From Methanolobus mangrovi (GTDB taxonomy: Archaea > Halobacteriota > Methanosarcinia > Methanosarcinales > Methanosarcinaceae), in contig NZ_CP133594.1 of the NCBI RefSeq assembly GCF_031312535.1, forward strand, positions 2,089,934-2,153,933: a stretch of DNA of 64,000 nt, given 5' to 3'. Below, piece by piece: positions 26,389 to 35,997 of this stretch; position 1 is the first letter of the stretch; each line of letters opens with the position of its first letter. The notes below the pieces were generated by a model. That model was not told the DNA's origin. It did not search any database and saw nothing but the letters and a program-made list of their open reading frames with translations. The position numbers and the translations under genes are program-made.

Positions 26389-27684
26389 TCATACTTTATC
26401 CGGGTGCCAGCGCTGCATGTGTTCGGCATGTGTCTTCAGGTAAGCTCCTTTTTCATAGAACCTGTCATAGAAATCAAGGTCCAGATGATGCGCCTGGAGG
26501 TATGGCAGGACAAAAATACTGGGTACTGTTCCGGGGAACTTGCCGAAAGTGTCGTATATATACTGAGCCTGGAGAGCTGCACATTCCTTGAAATGTTCAT
26601 CTGGAACCTTTGCACTGCTGCGAACTCCCATTGTATCTTTGTAGTATCCCGGTGTCTCAGAATTGTACGGTCCGCCAGAGCCGAATTTCCTTTCCATCAG
26701 TGCATCGACCGCATGGCGCATATTGCGATAGTGAGGTGGTGTGAAGCCTTCAAAAACGCCTTCAAGTCCGGTAGGATTTGGGAGAGACCAGCGTTCATCC
26801 GTATCGTACCTGAAACCAAGTCCTGGTACTTGCGGGTCTCCGCTTGCACCAAGAACTGAAAATGGATCCATTCCATTGAACAACCAGCCACCAAGACCCA
26901 TTGCCTGCAACATCAGCATTCCGGCATAACATGACGTACCAAGTTCGGTTGTCAGTTCGGCAAGGGACCACATTTCAAGGAATGTGATTGGATACGGTTC
27001 TTTTACGTCAACTATATCAGAGAATTGCTCAATTCCGTCTATCTGTTTCCTGTTCACATCATCATAAAAACATATACCATTCTGTACGAAGTAACAGATA
27101 CCCGCCAGAATATGCTGGGCGAGGTCTCCAACAGGAATTACCATTGTGGTGCCCGGGTGATTTACGACCCAGGTATTATGCGCCTCTATGTGAGGTGTCT
27201 GTGGAGGTATTTTCAGGCGTCCATCATATATTTTGTGTACACGACTACGATGCGCTTCCAGTAATTCATCAGTATCGAATGTTCCATCATCCTTTCTTTC
27301 AGCCATTGCAGGAGCATCTCTTGTTTTAAGGATGTATACTCCATCATCATCTGTAAAGAACAGCTCACTGGTATGGAATCCGGCTGCTGATGGGAATGTT
27401 CTGCCTCCGGCACTACAGGCGTAGTTTGAAAGGTATGGTGCGTACAATTCCCCTCGCATGATAAGGTTGTGCCAGCCTGTGTTTCCCCCCATGGCTGTCA
27501 GCAATGTCATCTGCTCAAGTTCTGAGAGTGGCTTCGGCTCATATTTTGATTTGTATTGGAAGTAGCCGTCAGGTATCGTTGCTCCCATAAAGAACCGACG
27601 TGCCCTTCTCCCGAAAAGTGCGTCTGAAAGCCTGAAATTCAATACATCCTCAAATCCTGGTGGTAATTTCACCTTTTCTCCCAC
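26389..27684 (-). CDS. Nitroreductase-like (SagB/ThcOx-like) protein
   Basis: No close family recognised, but the order of motifs suggests an FMN-binding nitroreductase fold. RRARRFF is near residue 26, LSELEQMTLLTAMGGNTGW near 53, RTFPSAAGFHTSELFF near 94, and a late helix TSCYAGMLMLQAMGLGGW near 245 matches the usual aqnllLaAhalGLG position. At 431 residues it is much longer than simple nitroreductases. It starts at GTG after a strong GAGGAGG SD. It is followed after 13 nt by the DUF4346-like gene. Substrate and electron donor are unknown. Confidence 0.45.
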   Translation of the reverse strand: MGEKVKLPPGFEDVLNFRLSDALFGRRARRFFMGATIPDGYFQYKSKYEPKPLSELEQMTLLTAMGGNTGWHNLIMRGELYAPYLSNYACSAGGRTFPSAAGFHTSELFFTDDDGVYILKTRDAPAMAERKDDGTFDTDELLEAHRSRVHKIYDGRLKIPPQTPHIEAHNTWVVNHPGTTMVIPVGDLAQHILAGICYFVQNGICFYDDVNRKQIDGIEQFSDIVDVKEPYPITFLEMWSLAELTTELGTSCYAGMLMLQAMGLGGWLFNGMDPFSVLGASGDPQVPGLGFRYDTDERWSLPNPTGLEGVFEGFTPPHYRNMRHAVDALMERKFGSGGPYNSETPGYYKDTMGVRSSAKVPDEHFKECAALQAQYIYDTFGKFPGTVPSIFVLPYLQAHHLDLDFYDRFYEKGAYLKTHAEHMQRWHPDKV

Positions 27685-27883
27685 AATTGTTCCTCCTCTA
27701 TTGACCCCACGTCATAGACAGGAGGGTTCCTGCATTAGCAGTACCACTCAAATATATCCAGGTGCCTGAAAAAAGAGCTATGGTCGCTTATTTTTTCAGA
27801 GGGATGATACTTGATATCTTTTTCCCGCTCCCATTAAAATTTGGATTACATGGAATTTAAGATTTCTGGGGAAAGAGATGCAA

Positions 27884-28585
27884 TTATTTGATGCAATAGA
27901 AACCAGCCTGCATGTAAGAGTACCAGAACAATTCTACGGTCCTGAATCCTGTTTCCCTTAGTAGTTTCAGGTGTTCTTCAACGGTTATCGGAAAATATTC
28001 AGTGTCAAAACGCTGAAGATGGATTTCTATCTCCTCTGCGGTCCTGCCATGGGTGGACTGAAAATCGTCCCAATATCTTTTTCCAATGATGATGCCCTCT
28101 TCTGTAAGTGGTCTGATGTTCTCGAAAGTAATGAAGATACCATCGTCTTTCAGCAGTTCATGACATACTTTTACCGCTCTGGCCCTGTTCTCACGACTGA
28201 GATAATGGTGGCATTGGATGGCAGTGATAACATCCGGTCTTTCATCGAGTTCCTGTGAGAACTCCTGGGTTGATGCAGCTCTCAGAAATTCAAGTCTTTC
28301 AGGGATATATGATGGTAGCTTTTCTCTTGCCTGTTGCAGCATTCCCTCAGATGGGTCAAGCATGAGAAACTTTGTGTCAGGGAACTGTTCAATGGCCTTT
28401 GTAACAAGTGAGCCTGTTCCGCATCCAGTATCCATCCAGACCTTTGGAGTTTCCGCCAGTGATCTGATAAGGTTGATGGTTTCCTTATGGAAAAATGAGT
28501 AGTAGGGAAGAACAGAGGATATTTTCGTATCATAATCCTCGGGGAGATAAGGTGTCTTATTTTCTGAGGGTTCTGTGGAAGACAT
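27884..28585 (-). CDS. Class I SAM-dependent methyltransferase
   Basis: Rossmann-fold methyltransferase. Motif I is VWMDTGCGTGSLV (about 51-63), motif II ends with LMLDPSEGML, and post-motif ITAIQCHHYLS resembles the ubiquinone/menaquinone-type family. The 233-residue length is normal. The acceptor substrate is not predictable. It is divergent from the aldo/keto reductase gene. Confidence 0.85.
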   Translation of the reverse strand: MSSTEPSENKTPYLPEDYDTKISSVLPYYSFFHKETINLIRSLAETPKVWMDTGCGTGSLVTKAIEQFPDTKFLMLDPSEGMLQQAREKLPSYIPERLEFLRAASTQEFSQELDERPDVITAIQCHHYLSRENRARAVKVCHELLKDDGIFITFENIRPLTEEGIIIGKRYWDDFQSTHGRTAEEIEIHLQRFDTEYFPITVEEHLKLLRETGFRTVELFWYSYMQAGFYCIK

Positions 28586-28682
28586 GTAAAAACAGGACTA
28601 TTTTCTGCTTTATATTTCCTTTGCAGAACCCTTAAACAATATCACTAACATTTTTCCTTATTCAGAGAAAGGAGAATCATGG

Positions 28683-29888
28683 ATGTTATACAGGAAAATG
28701 CCAAAAAACAGAGATGAGCTTTCAATACTCGGTTTCGGTGCCATGCGCCTGCCGGTGAAGGAAGATGGCAGTATCGATGAAGAGAAGGCGAAGCAGATGG
28801 TGCGACATTCCATAGACAATGGTGTGAACTATGTTGACACCGCATGGCCATATCATATGGGAGCAAGTGAGCCTTTCCTTGCACGTGCACTTGCAGACGG
28901 ATACAGGGAACAAGTGAAACTTGCTACAAAACAGCCTCAATGGATGGTTAAAAAGCCTGAGGATATGGATAAGTTCCTCAACGCACAGCTTGAGAAACTC
29001 AACACCGATCATATCGATTACTATCTTATACACAGTCTTGTGGGTAGTAGCTGGGAAACTATCAGGGATATAGGTGTCCTTGAGTTCCTTGAGAAAGCCA
29101 AAGCTGACGGACGTATCATCAATGCAGGCTTCTCATATCATGGGGACCCTGAGGATTTTGCACCGATAGTTGATGCATATGACTGGGACTTCTGCCAGAT
29201 CCAGTACAATTTCCTGGATGAGAATGTGCAGGCAGGAACGGGAGGACTTGAATATGCCGCTTCCAAAGGTCTTGGTGTTGTGGTTATGGAGCCTCTGCGT
29301 GGTGGAAATCTTGCAGACCCGGTTCCCTTTGAGGTGCTTGATATCTGGAACGAGGCTGATGTGAAACGTAGTCCTGTGGCATGGGCATTGCGCTGGGTAT
29401 GGAACCATCCTGAGGTCACTGTTGTACTTTCAGGTATGAGCGAGCCGGAACATGTCGAAGAGAACCTGAAGGTTGCAGATGAAGGTGTTGCAAACTCACT
29501 GACAGAAAAAGAGCTGGAACTTGTGAGCAGGGTTGCAGAGAAGTACGGCGAACTCATGAAGATCAACTGTACCGGATGCAGATATTGTATGCCATGTCCT
29601 GAGGGTGTGGATATCCCGGCATGTTTTGATGTATACAACAACCTGCACATGTTCGGTGGCGGTGACAGGCTGAAGATGATGTACGCTGCGAAGATGGGCG
29701 GTATCCTCAGGGGAGCTGAAACAAACTTCGCTTCACAGTGTGTGCAATGTGGTCAGTGCCTGGATGCATGTCCTCAACAGACAGCGATACCTGATATGCT
29801 TGAAAAGGTTGAAGAAGAGTTTGAAGGTCCGGGTCTGGAAGAGAGAATAGCGTTTGCAAAGCAATTGTTCGCGAATGATAGTTGCTAA
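28683..29888 (+). CDS. Aldo/keto reductase with C-terminal 4Fe-4S domain
   Basis: Residues 1-280 form an AKR TIM barrel: GFGAMRLP near the start, DTAWPY with the catalytic tyrosine region, and HSLVGSSW. The last 120 residues contain CTGCRYCMPCP and CVQCGQCLDACPQ, typical of the Fe-S aldo/keto reductases common in methanogens and clostridia. It probably reduces a small carbonyl compound or exchanges electrons with ferredoxin. AAAGGAG precedes the ATG at good spacing. A small hairpin follows the stop. Confidence 0.92.
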   Translation: MLYRKMPKNRDELSILGFGAMRLPVKEDGSIDEEKAKQMVRHSIDNGVNYVDTAWPYHMGASEPFLARALADGYREQVKLATKQPQWMVKKPEDMDKFLNAQLEKLNTDHIDYYLIHSLVGSSWETIRDIGVLEFLEKAKADGRIINAGFSYHGDPEDFAPIVDAYDWDFCQIQYNFLDENVQAGTGGLEYAASKGLGVVVMEPLRGGNLADPVPFEVLDIWNEADVKRSPVAWALRWVWNHPEVTVVLSGMSEPEHVEENLKVADEGVANSLTEKELELVSRVAEKYGELMKINCTGCRYCMPCPEGVDIPACFDVYNNLHMFGGGDRLKMMYAAKMGGILRGAETNFASQCVQCGQCLDACPQQTAIPDMLEKVEEEFEGPGLEERIAFAKQLFANDSC

Positions 29889-29916
29889 ATTGCTCTCTTC
29901 ATAAGAACTCTCATTT

Positions 29917-29936
29917 TTGGGGTGTGTTATCCCCAA
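29917..29936 (+). terminator. Hairpin after the aldo/keto reductase
   Basis: Perfect 6-bp arms TTGGGG (29917-29922) and CCCCAA (29931-29936), preceded and followed by T-rich runs, 28 nt past the stop. Confidence 0.4.
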
Positions 29937-29952
29937 ACATTTATACTTTTTA

Positions 29953-29965
29953 GGTATATAATATT
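29953..29965 (+). promoter_or_regulatory. TATA box of the ABC transporter genes
   Basis: GGTATATAATATT, about 37 nt before the TTG start of the ATPase gene. Confidence 0.45.
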
Positions 29966-29995
29966 ACTTTATCTGATGTCTGAAGGTAGATACAT

Positions 29996-30697
29996 TTGAT
30001 AAACGTAAAGGATCTCTCGAAGTATTTTGGTGATATAAAGGCTGTAGATGCTGTAAACCTTGAAGTCAGAAAAGGTGAGTTGTTTGGCCTGCTGGGTCCC
30101 AACGGTTCCGGTAAGACCACTATGATCAAGATGCTCACAGGCCAGATTAAGCCAACAGCAGGTGGTGTCTCTGTACACGGAGTCGATGTGCTTTCCGATC
30201 CTTTGAAAGTAAAAGAGCTTACAGGCATTATTCCCGAGCAGGAAACGCCACCAAGTTTCCTGACAGCTGAAGAGTATCTGCACTTCGTTGCAAAGATAAG
30301 GAAACTCAAGGGCTTTGAGGAACAATGCGAGTGGTGGTTCTCATATCTTGATTTTGCAGGACAGAAAGATGTGCTGTGCAAGGACCTTTCCAGGGGAACA
30401 AGACAAAAACTGATGCTGGCACAGGCATTCCTGCATGAACCGGAACTTGTGATTATCGATGAACCACTGATAAACCTTGATCCGCTGATGCAGCGCAAGG
30501 TCAAGGACTTCCTCAGGGATTATGTTGGTAAGGGAGGTACTGTTTTCATATCCACTCACATTCTGGAGATCGCCAGGGAAATATGCACAGGCATGGGCAT
30601 CATCTACAAGGGGAAACTGGTATTTTCAGGTAAAATGGATGATCCTGCTATTGGTGACAAACCACTGGAAGAGTTCTTCCTTGAGCTTGTGAACTGA
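29996..30697 (+). CDS. ABC transporter ATP-binding subunit
   Basis: Walker A is GPNGSGKTT (near residue 35), the signature is DLSRGTRQKLMLAQA (a variant of LSGGQ), and Walker B is LVIIDEP. The single ABC domain of 233 residues is typical of ABC-2 exporters. The start is TTG; an upstream ATG at 29977 gives only an 8-codon frame ending over the TTG. A GAAGGT SD is present. The permease gene follows at once, with its SD overlapping this stop. The substrate is unknown. Confidence 0.92.
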   Translation: MINVKDLSKYFGDIKAVDAVNLEVRKGELFGLLGPNGSGKTTMIKMLTGQIKPTAGGVSVHGVDVLSDPLKVKELTGIIPEQETPPSFLTAEEYLHFVAKIRKLKGFEEQCEWWFSYLDFAGQKDVLCKDLSRGTRQKLMLAQAFLHEPELVIIDEPLINLDPLMQRKVKDFLRDYVGKGGTVFISTHILEIAREICTGMGIIYKGKLVFSGKMDDPAIGDKPLEEFFLELVN

Positions 30698-30707
30698 GGT
30701 GTCTGTT

Positions 30708-32102
30708 ATGTTCGAACTGTTCAAAAGCATGATGAAGGAAGAGTGGCGAATGCATTCCTCATTCTTCGGAGACAGGGGTTTTGCTCTTTTTCCGGTGGTC
30801 GTGGCATCCATCTCAATGTTACTCTCACTTTCAATGATAATATTCGGAAGAATAATCAGCCAGGCTGAAGTCCTGCTTGGACTGCACTACCTGCTTCTTT
30901 TTATGGGTTCCATGGTTGGAGGATTTGGTCTGCTTGGAAGAGAAGTTATGAACAGACGCTTCGGACAGGCAAGCCTGCTGGCCTATTCATCACGAACGCT
31001 TCCTATTTCTGAAAGGGTGATCTTTTCCAATTTCATCGTAAAGGATGTTATCTACTATCTTTTCCTGTATGTGCTACCATTCACTGTGGGCTTTATGGCA
31101 GGTGCAGTTATCCTGGATCTGCAATATTCGTTCTTCATGCTGCTGACAACGCTGTTCCTGTCATTCTGTACCGGTCTGTCCCTGGTATTTCTGCTCTCAA
31201 CGATATACGCCAATCTGGGAAAGAAGGCACTTTTCCTTATCTTTATGATTCCAATTGTGTTTTTGATCTTCTTCCAGGGAATCAGGTTTGACATTCTGTA
31301 CGAACTTCCACCGCTTGTCTTCTATCTCGCACCTTCTCTGGATATTCTCATTACCTGTCTTGCTCTTGTCCTTGTGCCTTCGATAGTATCCCTGATATTT
31401 CTCAGGGTTGATTATTCCCAGTCCCAAAAACATTATAAGAACCAGTTCAGGGAGATCACTGAAAGTCTGGGTTTCTATGGTTACTCTCACTTTATGGCAA
31501 AGGATTATCTGGATTTCAGCCGCAGTGAGGGAGGTGCCGGCAAGATAGTATTCTCGTTCCTTGTGCCGGTTTTGCTTGTCTGGCTATTCCTGCCACAGTT
31601 GTTGAAGGCAGTTCCCGGACTGGACATACTTGTGGTATTTGCAGTTGTTGTTGGCATGATGGCTTCTTCCATGTACAACTGGCTGGTGGAGTTCGATATG
31701 TTCAGTTCCTATGCTTTTCTTCCGCTCACGGTTCCTGACGTGCTGAGAAGCAAGCTCAACAGTTATTCACTGCTGAATGTATTCCCTCTTATAGTGGTTG
31801 TGATAGCTACCGTCTATGCCGGCAGGATGAATGATATGGTTCACATAATCCTCCTTTTCATCGCAGTATCCATGTATGTTGTTTCGGTGACAATCTACCT
31901 TACCGGTCTCAACACTACATTTTCACTATACAGTGCGGGCACATTCGCAAGCTATGTGCTGGCCATAGGTCCTGTGGTGCTGGCAATGATCTTCCTTGCA
32001 CAGCTGAACTTCCATCTTGTACTTGCATCTGTGTTGTTGATACCGCTATCTGTGCTTGTTCTGAAGAGGAGCTTTGTTAAATGTGGAAGGTGGGAAGTTT
32101 GA
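30708..32102 (+). CDS. ABC transporter permease (ABC-2-like)
   Basis: A 464-residue protein with about twelve hydrophobic segments and no soluble domain, the partner of the preceding ATPase. A GTG at 30699 is possible, but the ATG at 30708 has TGAGGTG at suitable spacing, part of which is the ATPase stop codon, so the two are translationally coupled. The large size suggests that one gene supplies a full membrane unit. Confidence 0.8.
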   Translation: MFELFKSMMKEEWRMHSSFFGDRGFALFPVVVASISMLLSLSMIIFGRIISQAEVLLGLHYLLLFMGSMVGGFGLLGREVMNRRFGQASLLAYSSRTLPISERVIFSNFIVKDVIYYLFLYVLPFTVGFMAGAVILDLQYSFFMLLTTLFLSFCTGLSLVFLLSTIYANLGKKALFLIFMIPIVFLIFFQGIRFDILYELPPLVFYLAPSLDILITCLALVLVPSIVSLIFLRVDYSQSQKHYKNQFREITESLGFYGYSHFMAKDYLDFSRSEGGAGKIVFSFLVPVLLVWLFLPQLLKAVPGLDILVVFAVVVGMMASSMYNWLVEFDMFSSYAFLPLTVPDVLRSKLNSYSLLNVFPLIVVVIATVYAGRMNDMVHIILLFIAVSMYVVSVTIYLTGLNTTFSLYSAGTFASYVLAIGPVVLAMIFLAQLNFHLVLASVLLIPLSVLVLKRSFVKCGRWEV

Positions 32103-32336
32103 TTCATATTTTCTCGGGAATAGATTGTGTTATGAAACCGTAAGATACTTTTTTGGGACTGGACGGTAAAGTGGGATTTTGCAAGTTGTTTTTGTCCTTT
32201 AGAAAAGTTACATGCTGTGAGAGATACCTAGTTATATTCAGGATATATAGCCATTAATCAATATATCTTCACAATTACAAATTCAAAGTTTTTGTATGGC
32301 ATAGGGAATATATTATTGAATGTTGGGAGAAGTGTA

Positions 32337-32783
32337 ATGATAACACATGAACAAATATTCAGAAAGGTAATCCATTTAGTGACACTTATCGTCCTATACG
32401 TTCTCTTGCTGGGAATAATCGTAGGAATGTTCAATGTTTTCCAGAATATAGGATACGTATGGCTGACAAAGGGTGGCTTTGGCCAGGTAGTTTACAGTGT
32501 TCTGACTATTTTTGTCCTCATCGATTTCTTTAAGGCCTTTTCAGATTACCACGTTCACGAAAGAATCAGGCTTACATATGTAAGCGATGCCACAATCATG
32601 ATCGTTTTGCGTGAGGTGACTGTATTGATATATAGTCATGAATTTGAAAGTGACCTTTTATTGGTATTCTCAGTATTGCTACTGGTATTGGGTATTATAA
32701 GGGCCATAGCTGTTAAGTTTCCACCGAGTGAAAGTTCATATTCCATTTCGCCGATCAAAGAAAAGAATATTGAGGAAGAATAA
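32337..32783 (+). CDS. PsiE-like membrane protein
   Basis: A 148-residue protein with four transmembrane helices. The segment FFKAFSDYHVHERIRLTYVSDATIMIVLREV matches the phosphate-starvation-inducible PsiE family. The function is unknown. GGGAGA lies before the ATG at 32337; a longer frame from 32292 lacks an SD. Confidence 0.75.
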   Translation: MITHEQIFRKVIHLVTLIVLYVLLLGIIVGMFNVFQNIGYVWLTKGGFGQVVYSVLTIFVLIDFFKAFSDYHVHERIRLTYVSDATIMIVLREVTVLIYSHEFESDLLLVFSVLLLVLGIIRAIAVKFPPSESSYSISPIKEKNIEEE

Positions 32784-32895
32784 AGTATGGAATTTCTGAT
32801 TTGCTGAAGAATCCTGTAGATAAATTCAAAGATTATGGCATGGAAACAAGAATGGACTTGTAAAGTTTTTGTTCATAGATGTGTGAAGTAAAAGT

Positions 32896-33309
32896 ATGAT
32901 CAATTATACAATAGAAGAAAAATTACCTTCAATAGAAGAGTACATCCATCTCAGAAAATCAGTTGATTGGCCATATCCCAGCAAAACAGCAATAGAGAAG
33001 AGCCTGAATAATTCCAATTACTGTATTTGCGTTGTCAAGGACGACAGTGTAATAGGCATGTCCCGTGTGGTGGGGGATGACAGTTTCATCTTTTTCATTG
33101 CGGATGTCATCGTTCTGCCGGAATACCAGAATCAGGGAATTGGCACTGCACTGATGGAAAGGGTAATGTCTTACCTTAAGGAGAACGTTCAGGACTATTC
33201 ATACATTACTCTCATGTCAGCAAAAGGAAGAGAGGCCTTCTATGAAAAGTTCGGTTTTTTCAAAAGGCCTACGGATGAGTTTGGTTATGGGATGATGGTC
33301 GAGCTTTGA
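32896..33309 (+). CDS. GNAT-family N-acetyltransferase
   Basis: Small 137-residue GNAT protein. Motif A is FIADVIVLPEYQNQGIGTALM, and the end YEKFGFFKRP is typical of the YjcF/arylalkylamine-type branch. The substrate is unknown. It converges with the SulP gene. Confidence 0.85.
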   Translation: MINYTIEEKLPSIEEYIHLRKSVDWPYPSKTAIEKSLNNSNYCICVVKDDSVIGMSRVVGDDSFIFFIADVIVLPEYQNQGIGTALMERVMSYLKENVQDYSYITLMSAKGREAFYEKFGFFKRPTDEFGYGMMVEL

Positions 33310-33335
33310 GATCAAGCTCAACCTAATTTGTTCGA

Positions 33336-35000
33336 TCATATCTTCTTTTCGTTCTCGTATTTCTTCTTCAGAAAAGCCAGTGCTTCCTGTGTGCTGTCAC
33401 AGACATGCACATGCTGTTTTTCCATGAGCTCTGTAAGTTCCAGATCGCTTTCTATTCTTTTCATGACCTCAGGCTGTATCGATGTGAGGTAGACCTTCTG
33501 GTGCATCTTCTTACTTGACTTGATGAAGCTTTTGAGGCGCTCGATTCCTGTTGTATCGATGAACGGTACATAGCGCATACGCAGGATTATGTGAGGCTTG
33601 CTTATGGTCATGTGCTCGTTTATCTTGCTCTCAAAAACGTTCATGGCTCCAAAGAAGAAGGGACCGTTAATGGTGTAGACCGATACGTTCTTTTCGAGGT
33701 AGGGGTCGGCAAAGATAGTGGCGTTGATACCTTTTGTCTTATCATAGTTCTCCATTGTCTGGACATCGATGACATTTGTCAGTCTTATGAAGAGCAGGAT
33801 TATGGACAGGAACATACCCATCTGTACAGCAAATACAAGGTCAGTGAGAACGGTCAGCAGGAAAGTGACGATAAGGACCGTGGTGTCCATCTTGCTGATA
33901 TGCATTGTTGTTTTGAATTCCGTTATGTTGATCATCCTCAGGGAAACGAGGATAAGCACACCGGCGAGGTAGGCCTTTGGGATGAAAGCAGCAACCGGAC
34001 CCAGGAAGAGAAGTATTGTCAGCAGTATCAGGGCGTGGATGATACCTGATATCTGTGTCTTTGCACCTTCACGTATGTTGACGGCACTTCTGGCAATGGC
34101 TGCTGTACATGGGATTCCTGAGAAGAAGGGAAGTACCATGTTAGCGACCCCCTGACCTACAAGTTCCCTGTTGCTGTCGTGTTTGCTGTTTGTCATACCG
34201 TCACATACTACGGCACAGAGCAGGGCTTCGATGGCTCCCAGAAGTGCAATTGTAAAGGCAGCTGGCAGGACAGCCATGAGCATTTCGAGGTTAAAGTTCA
34301 GCATCTGTATCTGCGGAAGTCCGGCAGGGATACTACCGACAAGTGGTATCTGGATTTTGAAGTAAAAGACCATCAGGATGGAGAGTACCAGTGCTATAAT
34401 GGAAGGAGGGAGACTGTTGATGTATCTTATTCTTGCCATGAGTCCCGGGAGGTATAACAGGAGGAGAATGGTTGCAAGACAGATCATTATAGCAGTGGTA
34501 TCGAGAAGGTCGAGGCTGGAGATGACAGCGTACAATGTTTCCCATACATGTTCTTTTGAAGGTATCACAAGTCCGAGAGCATTGGGTATCTGTCCAATAA
34601 GTATAATTGCACCGATACCGCTCGTGAATCCTGATATGACGGGTAGGGGGATGTATTTTACAACCTTACCAAGTTTCAGAATTCCGAACAGTATCTGAAA
34701 TACACCGGCAAGGAAGCCTGCAAGGAATAGTCCTTCAAGTCCGAAGCCGTGCAGTGTTGAAAGAATGATGACGGTCATTGCTCCGGTAGGTCCGGTGATC
34801 GAGTATTTGGAACCTCCGTTTGCTGAGACCAGCATACCCGCGATGACAGCTGTGTATAACCCCATCTGAGGTTCCACACCTGAGGCAATGGCAAAAGCAA
34901 TGGCAAGTGGCAACGCCACAACAGCCGTGATAAATCCGGCCTTTAAGTCGCTCGTAAACGATTCTTTGAAGTATTGTGATAGTTTATTTTGTTTTTCCAT
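33336..35000 (-). CDS. SulP-family anion transporter with STAS domain
   Basis: Ten to twelve transmembrane segments (about 15-420), with the family signatures GLYTAVIAGML and GSKYSITGPTGAMTVII near the N-terminus and GIPCTAAIARSAVN in the middle. A C-terminal STAS domain (about 440-545) includes PHIILRMRYVPFIDTTGIERL. The transported anion (sulfate, bicarbonate or other) cannot be decided. No carbonic anhydrase or sulfate gene is adjacent. Confidence 0.92.
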   Translation of the reverse strand: MEKQNKLSQYFKESFTSDLKAGFITAVVALPLAIAFAIASGVEPQMGLYTAVIAGMLVSANGGSKYSITGPTGAMTVIILSTLHGFGLEGLFLAGFLAGVFQILFGILKLGKVVKYIPLPVISGFTSGIGAIILIGQIPNALGLVIPSKEHVWETLYAVISSLDLLDTTAIMICLATILLLLYLPGLMARIRYINSLPPSIIALVLSILMVFYFKIQIPLVGSIPAGLPQIQMLNFNLEMLMAVLPAAFTIALLGAIEALLCAVVCDGMTNSKHDSNRELVGQGVANMVLPFFSGIPCTAAIARSAVNIREGAKTQISGIIHALILLTILLFLGPVAAFIPKAYLAGVLILVSLRMINITEFKTTMHISKMDTTVLIVTFLLTVLTDLVFAVQMGMFLSIILLFIRLTNVIDVQTMENYDKTKGINATIFADPYLEKNVSVYTINGPFFFGAMNVFESKINEHMTISKPHIILRMRYVPFIDTTGIERLKSFIKSSKKMHQKVYLTSIQPEVMKRIESDLELTELMEKQHVHVCDSTQEALAFLKKKYENEKKI

Positions 35001-35202
35001 ATAGAAGCCAGCTGACCCGCGTCAAAAATTGTTCTTATGGGTGGGTAAAAGTGGGGTTTGATATATAAAATTGATTGATAATGAAAATAAATTATAAATG
35101 TTATGAGAAGTTATGAGGGATTATGGGAAATGGATATTTGTTTGTGTCAAAACTTCCACTCACCCACCACAATTATCTCCTAATCCTCCAAATAAAATCC
35201 TG

Positions 35203-35910
35203 ATGAATGAGGTAATCTCCCAACTCAGAGCCGAGCTCGAACAAAACGCCGATGAAGAAGCCAAAGCCAGTTCTAACCGTTTCTTCAAAGAGCAAATCAA
35301 ATGCTATGGCATGAAGACACCAGTTGCCAGAAAAATAGCAAAGGACTATTACAAGAAAATATCCAACAAAAGTAAGCCGGAGATATTTGCGCTCTGCGAG
35401 GAACTCCTGAGCTCGGATTACATGGAGGAAGCCTTCATAGCATTCGAATGGTCGTACAACCTTAGAAAGCAGTATGAACCAGAGGATTTTGCTGTTTTTG
35501 AGAGATGGGTCGGGGATTATGTCAACAACTGGGCTAAATGCGATACCCTTTGTAATCATACCATAGGAACACTTATCGACATGTACCCCCAGTTTATTGA
35601 TTCGCTCAAAAAATGGACAGCTTCGGATAACCGCTGGTACAGGCGGGCTGCCGCAGTTACACTTATTTTGGCGGCTCGCAGGGGAGATTATCTTGATGAT
35701 ATTTTTGAAATAGCTGATATGCTGCTAACGGATGAGGATGACCTTGTGCAGAAAGGGTATGGATGGCTGCTTAAGGAAGCGAGTAAGAAACATCAGCAGG
35801 AGATATTTGACTACGTGATGTCAAATAAAAAAGTTATGCCTCGTACTGCGTTGAGATATGCTATCGAGAAAATGCCGAAGGAATTGAGGATTAAGGCTAT
35901 GGAAAAATAA
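35203..35910 (+). CDS. AlkD-type DNA alkylation repair glycosylase
   Basis: All-helical HEAT-like glycosylase that removes alkylated bases. The conserved stretches are YGMKTPVARKIAK, EEAFIAFEW, WVGDYVNNWAKCDTLCNHTIG and WYRRAAAV, with the catalytic aspartate probably in the WAKCD segment. The frame is open further upstream, but homology starts at the ATG at 35203 (235 residues). Converges with the DUF3303-like gene over a strong hairpin. Confidence 0.85.
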   Translation: MNEVISQLRAELEQNADEEAKASSNRFFKEQIKCYGMKTPVARKIAKDYYKKISNKSKPEIFALCEELLSSDYMEEAFIAFEWSYNLRKQYEPEDFAVFERWVGDYVNNWAKCDTLCNHTIGTLIDMYPQFIDSLKKWTASDNRWYRRAAAVTLILAARRGDYLDDIFEIADMLLTDEDDLVQKGYGWLLKEASKKHQQEIFDYVMSNKKVMPRTALRYAIEKMPKELRIKAMEK

Positions 35911-35955
35911 TAGCATAAATCTCAGTTTATCCTTTAGTTTTCTACAATAAAAAAG

Positions 35956-35979
35956 AATCCTGACGTGAATGTCAGGATT
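35956..35979. terminator. Bidirectional hairpin terminator
   Basis: Perfect 9-bp arms AATCCTGAC (35956-35964) and GTCAGGATT (35971-35979) with a 6-nt loop, between convergent genes. On the minus strand the stem is followed by T6. Confidence 0.65.
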
Positions 35980-35997
35980 ATCTTAGTTAAATCGACA

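Noticed and set aside
33301-33319. 6-bp inverted repeat at the GNAT stop codon
   Set aside because: Short arms inside coding sequence with the stop in the loop and no U-tract; could be chance.
35113-35202. 30 extra N-terminal codons of AlkD
   Set aside because: No SD, no homology and a proline-rich composition; the ATG at 35203 fits the family start.
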